Shown piece by piece: positions 14,852-20,597 of a DNA stretch of 24,551 nt (positions are counted from its first letter, which is position 1; every line of letters starts with the position of its first letter). Location of the stretch: contig DIXG01000102.1 in assembly GCA_002436005.1 (NCBI GenBank), forward strand, positions 1-24,551, given 5' to 3'. Made by a program: the position numbers and the translations under genes. This DNA comes from Anaerolineaceae bacterium UBA6086 (GTDB taxonomy: Bacteria; Chloroflexota; Anaerolineae; Anaerolineales; Anaerolineaceae). The notes under the pieces are model-generated. The model saw only the letters and a list, made by a program, of their open reading frames with translations. It made no database searches and was not told the origin of the DNA.

Positions 14852-15400
14852 ATGAATCAACAAATCGTCACTTTCCCCATCCCAAAGCCTGGCAAAATCT
14901 CCCTGGTCAACGCACCCAGAGCGGTGGTGCCAAGCCTGATGAACATGCTGGCGATCCTGGCGCTGCGCGGCCAGGTGATCGTGATTGATGGCGGTAACTG
15001 CTTCGATGGTTACGCCCTGGCTCGCGCCCTGCGGGCGGAGACCCACCAGGTGCAGATAGCGCTGAAACAGGTACTGCTTTCACGTGCGTTCACTTGCTAT
15101 CAGATGGTCGCCATGCTGGCTGAATTGCCCGCAAACGGCACCCCTATCGTCATCCTGGACATGCTGTCAACCTTCCTGGACGAAAACGTTCATTTAGCGC
15201 AGCGCTTGCGCCTGCTGGATAGCAGCCTGAACCTGGTCAGGCGCATCAGCACCCAGTCCCCGGTCGCCATCTGGACACGAGCTCGATCTTCGCCCACCGG
15301 CGAAGACCAGCAGCTGCTCACACCACTGCTGGAAATGGCGCATGACATCTGGGAACTTGAAACACCTACCAGGCCCGCACACCAATTACCGTTATTTTAA
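14852..15400 (+). CDS. RecA-like (ImuA/RadA-type) protein without P-loop, with C-terminal beta-clamp motif
   Basis: This 182-residue protein has the outline of a RecA/RadA core. A beta strand and glycine-poor turn (18-34) stand where the Walker A loop should be, with no G-x4-G-K-T. Then come V-I-V-I-D-G-G-N-C-F-D (42-52), S-R-A-F-T-C-Y-Q-M (77-85, like the Rad51/RadA A-R-A-F block), and a Walker B-like I-V-I-L-D (99-103). The last five residues are Q-L-P-L-F, a textbook bacterial sliding-clamp binding motif. It is probably an ATPase-dead adaptor that recruits the cassette polymerase to the clamp, comparable with ImuA. The ImuA comparison is by context and outline, not proven homology. A weak alternative is a RadA-like recombination mediator. 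Confidence 0.65.
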   Translation: MNQQIVTFPIPKPGKISLVNAPRAVVPSLMNMLAILALRGQVIVIDGGNCFDGYALARALRAETHQVQIALKQVLLSRAFTCYQMVAMLAELPANGTPIVILDMLSTFLDENVHLAQRLRLLDSSLNLVRRISTQSPVAIWTRARSSPTGEDQQLLTPLLEMAHDIWELETPTRPAHQLPLF

Positions 15401-15439
15401 ACATTTATCTGTAATTGCTCTTAATGAAAGGAGCAACCT

Positions 15440-15703
15440 ATGGGACGCACTCTACCTTCCGCAACACAGTTAATGCTTCAAGAAGAAGCCGCCCTATCGC
15501 GCTTCCGTCGTGCACTGCGGCGCAGCGACCAGCTGGTCTTCGACGATCTGTTCACAGCCGCGCAGAAACACATCTCCGCCGCCGCCTATGCCGCGCATGC
15601 CCTTCCCTTTGAAACCTTCCTCATGGCAATGCTTTTAGAAGAGCGCAAAGAGGTCATGCGCCTGCGCCAGATGGTTGAAGCATTGTGTGAGATGCATGCT
15701 TGA
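15440..15703 (+). CDS. 87-residue helical protein of the polymerase cassette
   Basis: The ATG at 15440 is preceded by AAAGGAG (15427-15433), the best ribosome binding site of the cassette. The protein is rich in Ala, Arg, Leu and Glu and is predicted by eye to be nearly all helical (R-R-A-L-R-R-S-D-Q-L-V-F-D-D-L-F, E-E-R-K-E-V-M-R-L-R-Q-M-V-E-A-L). Residues 10-13 are Q-L-M-L, a weak partial clamp-like match. I do not recognise a family. Its stop overlaps the polymerase start by 8 bp (15696-15703), so the two are translationally coupled and it may be a polymerase partner or assembly factor. Confidence 0.75.
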   Translation: MGRTLPSATQLMLQEEAALSRFRRALRRSDQLVFDDLFTAAQKHISAAAYAAHALPFETFLMAMLLEERKEVMRLRQMVEALCEMHA

Positions 15704-18011
15704 ATTTAAAGGCTGGTTGCTCGATTTATTTGAAGACCCGCGTGAAGGGTTGGTGCTCTATTTTATCGACAGTGATGGATCACGCCACCGTCTCACACGC
15801 CCCTTTCCTGTCACCTTTTATGCCCTCGGCAGCGATGCACAGCTGCGCAAACTCTGGCAGTATCTCGAAGATCGCCCGCACGAAATCAAGCTCAAACGCA
15901 CGCAGCGTATGGATGTCTTCAAGCGCCAGAGGGTCACCGTGCTGGGCGTCACCGTCCAGAATCCCTATGAAGTCAGCAAGATTTTCCATCAAATTGCTGC
16001 CCAGTTTCCCAATCTGGAATTTGCAGATGCAGATCTGGCAATCTCATTGCGTTTCGCCGCCGAAACGGGCGCTTTTCCGCTGGCATATTGCCATGTGCAA
16101 GCAGATGAAGCGCTGCACCTGCAGGATATCCAAATTCTGGAAGATGCCTGGACGCTGAAAGCCGCCCCCATCCCCCTGCGGATCATGTCGTTAGCACCAG
16201 ATGTTGCACCCCACCACGCCCGCCCACATTATTTGATCGTGAGTACAGGCGGAGAGGAATACCGCTTTGCGCTGAGCGCATGGCGCCCACTATTGGTCAA
16301 CCTGCGAGCGCTGATCGCGCGTCACGACCCGGACCTCCTGCTGACGGATTGGGGAGACACCTGGCTGCTCCCCCAACTCCTGGAACAATCTGAGAAATAC
16401 CATATTCCCCTGGGGTTGAACCGGGAAGCCAGCCGCAGTGTATGCTGGCGCGAGGAGCGCACCTATTTCTCCTATGGACGGATCGTCTACCGCGGTCAGC
16501 AGATTCACCTCTTTGGCCGCTGCCATATCGATCGGCAAAATGCCGTCCTCTGGAACGATTATGAACTGGACGGCACTATCGAGATTAGCCGGGTCACCGC
16601 CCTGCCGCTGCAAACTGCTGCACGTGTCTCGCCAGGCACAGGCATCTCATCCATCGAGATGCACACCGCCCTGCGCGAAGGCATCCTTGTGCCCTGGCAA
16701 AAACAGCAGGCTGAAATGCTCAAACCCGCCGCAGACCTTTTCTCAGCCGACCAGGGCGGATTGGTCTATCAACCCAGGATCGGCGTTCACAAAAACGTGG
16801 CGGAGATCGACTTCGTCTCGCTCTATCCTGCCATCATGGTCTATTTCAATATCTCACCCGAAACCATTCTGACAAATCCGGATGCAGACAACATCGTGCC
16901 CGCCCTTGGGCTGGGGATTGATACCAGCCAGGAAGGGCTGATCCCCAAAGCCCTGCGTCCTCTATTGGAAAAACGGATCGAATTCAAAAAACATCTCGCC
17001 AACACGCCATCCTGGGATCCCTTTCGCAAGAATTTCAAACGGCGCGCTTCAGCGTTGAAATGGCTGCTGGTGACCTGTTTTGGCTACCTGGGCTACAAAA
17101 ATGCCCGGTTTGGGCGCATTGAAGCCCACCAGGCAGTGACAGCCTATGGACGCGAGGCGCTCCTGCGCGCCAAAGAGACTGCCGAAGATATGGGGTTTGA
17201 AGTCATTCAACTTTATGTGGACGGTCTGTGGGTACAGCACCCTGACAAAACACGTCCAGAAGACATTGAACCCCTCCTGCTCGAAATCCAGGAGCGCACC
17301 GGACTGCCCATCTCGCTGGATGGCATCTACCGATGGGTGATCTTCGTTGGCTCACGCCAGAACAAGGACCGACCGGTGGCAAATCGCTATTTTGGTGTTT
17401 TTCAGGACGGCACGATCAAAGTGCGTGGTATTGATGCCCGACGGCGAGACAGCACCCCCTTTGTCTCACAATCTCAGATGCATCTCCTGGAACTGCTGGC
17501 AAGTTATGACTCGCCGGAAGATGCACTGCCGGAAGCTATCAGGTATCTGCAAGAGCGGCTCAGGGCACTTCGCCAGGGGGAGATCAAGCTGCCTGATCTG
17601 CTCGTCAGGCAGCAGTTAGGGCGCAAACTTGAGGCTTACCGAACGCTTTCGCCTGCCGCGCTGGCTGTCTTGCAGCTGAAAGCCGTTGGCAAAGAAATGC
17701 GTCCCGGTCAGCGGGTGCCCTTTCTCTTCACACTGGGCAAACCGGGTGTGTTCGCCTGGGATCTGCCCCAAAAGCCCAATCCCAGCGCGATCGATGTGGC
17801 GCGCTATCAGCGCCTGCTGCTGCGCGCAGCAGGAATTGTGCTGGAATCCTGGGGGCTGGATGAGGAAAAGTTATCAGAAAAAGTGCTTTCCGGCGCCACC
17901 CAGCTGCAGCTACCGGTCACGCGTCAACAGCACCCGGGAGAGCACCGCTGCAATATTCCAGGCATCATCCATCCCACGGTGAATCGTTCCCTCGAAGGGC
18001 ATCCCTATTAG
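15696..18011 (+). CDS. family-B DNA polymerase with inactivated exonuclease domain
   Basis: The protein is 771 residues from the ATG at 15696 (E. coli Pol II is 783). Polymerase motif A is intact: D372-F-V-S-L-Y-P. Motif B keeps K455 and G-Y-x-G but has T-C-F-G where N-S-x-Y-G is usual. Motif C reads Y-V-D509-G instead of D-T-D-S, keeping only the second Asp. The downstream K-V-R-G-I-D-A-R-R-R-D block (about 575-585) is a clear B-family signature. The exonuclease domain is present but dead: Exo I D-I-E is A-P-D (161-169) and Exo II lacks its Asn and Asp (211-229). Q-L-Q-L-P at 736-740 resembles the clamp motif near the Pol II C-terminus, but 31 more residues follow, encoded antisense to the exonuclease gene. 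I infer an error-prone or translesion polymerase; catalytic competence with the altered motif C is uncertain. Confidence 0.85.
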   Translation: MLEFKGWLLDLFEDPREGLVLYFIDSDGSRHRLTRPFPVTFYALGSDAQLRKLWQYLEDRPHEIKLKRTQRMDVFKRQRVTVLGVTVQNPYEVSKIFHQIAAQFPNLEFADADLAISLRFAAETGAFPLAYCHVQADEALHLQDIQILEDAWTLKAAPIPLRIMSLAPDVAPHHARPHYLIVSTGGEEYRFALSAWRPLLVNLRALIARHDPDLLLTDWGDTWLLPQLLEQSEKYHIPLGLNREASRSVCWREERTYFSYGRIVYRGQQIHLFGRCHIDRQNAVLWNDYELDGTIEISRVTALPLQTAARVSPGTGISSIEMHTALREGILVPWQKQQAEMLKPAADLFSADQGGLVYQPRIGVHKNVAEIDFVSLYPAIMVYFNISPETILTNPDADNIVPALGLGIDTSQEGLIPKALRPLLEKRIEFKKHLANTPSWDPFRKNFKRRASALKWLLVTCFGYLGYKNARFGRIEAHQAVTAYGREALLRAKETAEDMGFEVIQLYVDGLWVQHPDKTRPEDIEPLLLEIQERTGLPISLDGIYRWVIFVGSRQNKDRPVANRYFGVFQDGTIKVRGIDARRRDSTPFVSQSQMHLLELLASYDSPEDALPEAIRYLQERLRALRQGEIKLPDLLVRQQLGRKLEAYRTLSPAALAVLQLKAVGKEMRPGQRVPFLFTLGKPGVFAWDLPQKPNPSAIDVARYQRLLLRAAGIVLESWGLDEEKLSEKVLSGATQLQLPVTRQQHPGEHRCNIPGIIHPTVNRSLEGHPY

Positions 18012-18464
18012 TTTCATCGCCTGCCGCAGGTCCACCTCGCCCTTCAGCCCAAAGTGCAGTGCCAGCAGGTTCTTAACATTGATATGGGATCGGCCAAATG
18101 GGTAGGGAACGCCCCGGGACTCGCATTGCTTCATCAGCTGGATTCGATCATAATCACCATAGCTTGCCCAGGTATGGTGTTGAGATTGGTACTCTTCTCT
18201 CAGCAGCAGGCAAGCCTGTCGAAATGTCAGCCCCTCCGCCAGCATATCCGGGATCAACGTGGTCAGCTGGATGCAAAATTCACTGAGTGAAGATTGCTCG
18301 GGTTTGACAAGAATAGCTCTGGGTGCTGACCGCTCACCAGTCAACGTATCCAATTCGCACAGACCAATTTCGATTATTTCGCTGTGCTCACCCGCAGGGG
18401 GTTCGCCATCCCAACAGGTCGCCTCAAGATCAATCACGATAATCTTACCCAGCCTCTTTGTCAT
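17910..18464 (-). CDS. DEDDh 3'-5' exonuclease, ERI-1/KapD-like
   Basis: This 184-residue protein has the three exonuclease motifs: Exo I I-V-I-D-L-E-A-T-C-W (D12, E14), Exo II Y-G-D-Y-D-R-I-Q-L, and Exo III H-R-G-M-D-D-A-W-N. The W after E-A-T-C and the S-E-I-I-E-I-G block are typical of the ERI-1/KapD subgroup acting on RNA or DNA 3' ends. The ATG at 18462-18464 is preferred; a GTG one codon earlier is equally well placed behind GGAG. It overlaps the end of the YjbR gene by 20 bp. Its 3' end overlaps the 3' end of the polymerase gene by 102 bp tail-to-tail, with the conserved Exo III codons inside the overlap. It could supply proofreading that the polymerase lacks, but an RNA role is equally possible. 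Confidence 0.88.
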   Translation of the reverse strand: MTKRLGKIIVIDLEATCWDGEPPAGEHSEIIEIGLCELDTLTGERSAPRAILVKPEQSSLSEFCIQLTTLIPDMLAEGLTFRQACLLLREEYQSQHHTWASYGDYDRIQLMKQCESRGVPYPFGRSHINVKNLLALHFGLKGEVDLRQAMKLIGMPFEGTIHRGMDDAWNIAAVLSRVLLTRDR

Positions 18465-18831
18465 CACCCAGTCGCTCCATTTTCTTCAATTTTGCCTGAT
18501 CGGCGCGCGTCATTCGCTGCACCACCAGGGTATAAGATTCGTCGATCATCTTCATTAATTCTGCATCCAGAACGCTCCCGTCCAGCGTCACTGTATTCCA
18601 ATGCTTTTTGTTGAGATGGTAGCCCGGTCTGACCGCATCAAACAGATTCCGAAGGATGACTGCATCCACCGGGTCTGCCTTTAAAGAGATACTCAGCGGC
18701 GAAGCCTGCCAGGCAACCAGGGCAAACATCCTGTGCAGTACCTTAAAAACCAGTGTGTCCGCGCCAAAGGGCATATCGCGCCGCGCACCGACCTTACCCT
18801 CAAGATATGCACACAGGGTTTCATAATCCAT
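18445..18831 (-). CDS. MmcQ/YjbR family protein
   Basis: This 128-residue protein is of the MmcQ/YjbR (DUF419) fold, a CyaY-like domain reported to bind DNA. It shows the expected blocks: the N-terminal M-D-Y-E-T-L-C-A-Y-L, the run D-M-P-F-G-A-D-T-L-V-F-K-V, then M-F-A-L-V-A-W, S-L-K-A-D-P, and R-P-G-Y-H-L-N-K-K-H-W-N-T-V-T-L-D-G. An AAAGGA lies about eight bases before the ATG. It is the middle gene of a minus-strand operon: 21 bp after the phosphodiesterase and overlapping the exonuclease start. The physiological role of the family is unclear. Confidence 0.9.
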   Translation of the reverse strand: MDYETLCAYLEGKVGARRDMPFGADTLVFKVLHRMFALVAWQASPLSISLKADPVDAVILRNLFDAVRPGYHLNKKHWNTVTLDGSVLDAELMKMIDESYTLVVQRMTRADQAKLKKMERLGDDKEAG

Positions 18832-18852
18832 TCAAATCGTCCTTTTGCGTTA

Positions 18853-19347
18853 TCACTCCACCTTCAAAAACTCCACCGTTCCTGTCTCCAGGTCTACCAC
18901 GCAAAATGAACGGGATTCCCGCCCTAATCCTCCCAATGCGCCAGGATTAACAATCCGGACGCCCTGAATCGTCTCATCACGCTTCTGATGCGTATGCCCG
19001 TGAAAGACCCATTGATACCGTCTCTCTTTCACCAGGAGCATCACGCGTCCCTCCAGGTGCCCGTGCGTCGCTGCTACAGGCACGCTCCCCAGTGAGCCCC
19101 TAAACACCAATCCCGCAAAATTATCCTCCCGCTGACGCTGCAGGCGGCTCTGGATGGCACCGGTCGCAAAGTCCATATTCCCAAAGGTGTAAATCAGTCG
19201 AAATCCTTGAAAATGAGAGACCATCTCCAGGCTGGTAAGATCACCGCAGTGGATCACAGTTTCAATACCACGCTCTCGAAACGTGTGTAAAACATAGGTC
19301 AGGTTCGAAAGCTGATCATGCGTATCTGACATCACCCCAATTTTCAT
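18853..19347 (-). CDS. YfcE/MJ0936-type metallophosphoesterase
   Basis: The ATG at 19345-19347 is chosen because AGGAG precedes it and because the product then starts M-K-I-G-V-M-S-D-T-H-D, the family N-terminus. The product is 164 residues. Metal-binding motifs are all visible: S-D-T-H, H-C-G-D-L, F-G-N-M-D, A-T-H-G-H and H-G-H-T-H. Such enzymes hydrolyse phosphodiesters with Mn2+, and their natural substrates are mostly unknown. The open frame continues 21 codons upstream but has no signal there. A minus-strand TATAAT at 19375-19380 probably drives this gene, the YjbR gene and the exonuclease as an operon. Confidence 0.92.
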   Translation of the reverse strand: MKIGVMSDTHDQLSNLTYVLHTFRERGIETVIHCGDLTSLEMVSHFQGFRLIYTFGNMDFATGAIQSRLQRQREDNFAGLVFRGSLGSVPVAATHGHLEGRVMLLVKERRYQWVFHGHTHQKRDETIQGVRIVNPGALGGLGRESRSFCVVDLETGTVEFLKVE

Positions 19348-19374
19348 CCAAGGACTCCTTCTCTCATCAAACCG

Positions 19375-19380
19375 ATTATA
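19375..19380 (-). promoter_or_regulatory. -10 box of the phosphodiesterase operon
   Basis: A perfect TATAAT on the minus strand predicts a start near 19368 and a 20-nt leader containing the AGGAG site. A good -35 box is not evident (TCTGTC at about 19398-19403). Confidence 0.5.
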
Positions 19381-19440
19381 AACGATATCGGAATTTCGAC
19401 AGAATTTCACCCAATATCTTGCTGTGCCAGTTTGCGCATG

Positions 19441-19449
19441 TGGTAAAAT
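19441..19449 (+). promoter_or_regulatory. extended -10 promoter of the TPR gene
   Basis: TGGTAAAAT carries the extended -10 TG motif and repeats exactly the string in front of the XRE gene. It would give a leader of about 90 nt before the ATG at 19548. Confidence 0.4.
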
Positions 19450-19547
19450 TATAAAAGTGAAATTATTTCAGCTGAGTGACCTGATCGCACAGGTTAAAAT
19501 ATTTGCATGAAGTGGTCTACAGCAGATTGATAAGTCCGGGAGTTTTA

Positions 19548-20483
19548 ATGCCATCCTCATTACAACAAGGGATAAATGCTGCAAAAGCGGGCAAAATGCA
19601 AGATGCGCTGGCACACTTGAAAGATGCCATCATCGAAGAGCCGCAAAACGCAGATGTTTGGGTCTGGATTGCAGCGATCATCGAGGACGCAGCCAAGCAA
19701 GAAATCTTCCTCAAAAAAGCGCTTGAAATTGACCCGGATAATATCCCAGCCCAGCGCGGCATGGCTTACCTCGATAAACGCAAACGGGATGAAGCCAGTG
19801 TGAAAGGGGATCACCTCTCAGATCACACCTCCCCCATCACCCCCTTTCCCAATAAAAATCGCCCTGAAGAGCAGGGAAAAAAGACCTCATGGGCAAAACC
19901 GGAAAAACGGGATCTCGAAAAGCTGGCTGTTCAACCTAAGAAAGAACCGGTCAAACAACCTAAGCAGGATCAAACCTCGCAGGAGTATCCAAAACTCAGC
20001 CCGTTGGAACTCGGTCTGCTGGGTGTGATCGTGATCGTCTTCACCTTCATTGGCTTATTGATCGCCAGCGCCGTTTTTGATTTCTCCCTCCCGTTGGATT
20101 TCCTAACCGGAAACCAGCCCAAACTCTCAACAGAGCCCCCATATCCTGGCGTTTTCCTTTACGAAAATGACGCCTTTATCGACATTCAAGCCCACACAGG
20201 CCCCCCAACTGTGGATATTGGCATCCCCACCAGCACGGTGCAGGAACCATTGATCGTCTTTTTCGGCATCGAACCCGAACTTGAAAAGATGCGTTTTATT
20301 TACCAAACCGGCGACTACCTGGCGTTCAACGAGTATCAAGGTAAAGGTAATTCACGCCTTTACCAGGCTGAACTGAGCCTGGAGCCTGGACTGTATTGCC
20401 TGCAAGAAACTGCTGAGTCATCCAGTTTGGAAGACTCTCGTTTTTGGTGTTTCAAAGTAGCTAACCCAACTGCTGAAGAATAG
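19548..20483 (+). CDS. TPR-repeat membrane protein
   Basis: The ATG at 19548 is chosen for GGGAG seven bases upstream; an earlier in-frame start at 19503 lacks one. The product is 311 residues. It starts with a TPR-like helical region (about 5-80: I-N-A-A-K-A-G-K-M-Q-D-A-L-A-H-L-K-D-A-I, then A-L-E-I-D-P-D-N-I-P-A-Q-R-G-M-A-Y-L). A Lys/Glu/Pro-rich linker follows (80-155), then one transmembrane helix near 165-185 (L-G-V-I-V-I-V-F-T-F-I-G-L-L-I). The extracytoplasmic part of about 120 residues has two cysteines near the end (Y-C-L-Q, F-W-C-F) that could form a disulphide. Proteins with an N-terminal TPR, disordered linker and single helix are common in Chloroflexota. The function is unknown. 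Confidence 0.8.
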   Translation: MPSSLQQGINAAKAGKMQDALAHLKDAIIEEPQNADVWVWIAAIIEDAAKQEIFLKKALEIDPDNIPAQRGMAYLDKRKRDEASVKGDHLSDHTSPITPFPNKNRPEEQGKKTSWAKPEKRDLEKLAVQPKKEPVKQPKQDQTSQEYPKLSPLELGLLGVIVIVFTFIGLLIASAVFDFSLPLDFLTGNQPKLSTEPPYPGVFLYENDAFIDIQAHTGPPTVDIGIPTSTVQEPLIVFFGIEPELEKMRFIYQTGDYLAFNEYQGKGNSRLYQAELSLEPGLYCLQETAESSSLEDSRFWCFKVANPTAEE

Positions 20484-20492
20484 TAAAAATTC

Positions 20493-20528
20493 AGATATGA
20501 CAGATGGAGTAATAATCTGTGAATATCT
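20493..20528 (+). terminator. AT-rich hairpin after the TPR gene
   Basis: AGATAT (20493-20498) and ACAGAT (20500-20505) pair with ATCTGT (20515-20520) and ATATCT (20523-20528) around a 9-nt loop, with a 1x2 internal loop. It starts ten bases after the TPR stop. No U-tract follows, so termination would be weak; it may stabilise the 3' end. Confidence 0.4.
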
Positions 20529-20532
20529 TCAG

Positions 20533-20561
20533 CTGTCAATTGTTATCAATCAATCTATAAT
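20533..20561 (+). promoter_or_regulatory. promoter of the Nfn-type reductase gene
   Basis: CTGTCA (20533-20538) and a perfect TATAAT (20556-20561) are 17 bp apart. Transcription would start near 20568, leaving 30 nt with the AAAGG site at 20588-20592. Confidence 0.6.
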
Positions 20562-20582
20562 CCTAAAGGCAAATAGATTGAT
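20549..20582. promoter_or_regulatory. perfect inverted repeat across the promoter, candidate operator
   Basis: ATCAATCTAT (20549-20558) is exactly complementary to ATAGATTGAT (20573-20582), with a 14-bp centre. The left arm overlaps the -10 box and the right arm lies just after the predicted start, so a bound dimer would block RNA polymerase. The centre-to-centre distance of 24 bp is somewhat more than two helical turns. Confidence 0.55.
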
Positions 20583-20597
20583 CAATTAAAGGTGCGT

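Noticed and set aside
14852..15400. Functional RecA or RadA recombinase
   Set aside because: The protein is half the needed length and has no Walker A loop, so ATP-driven strand exchange is unlikely.
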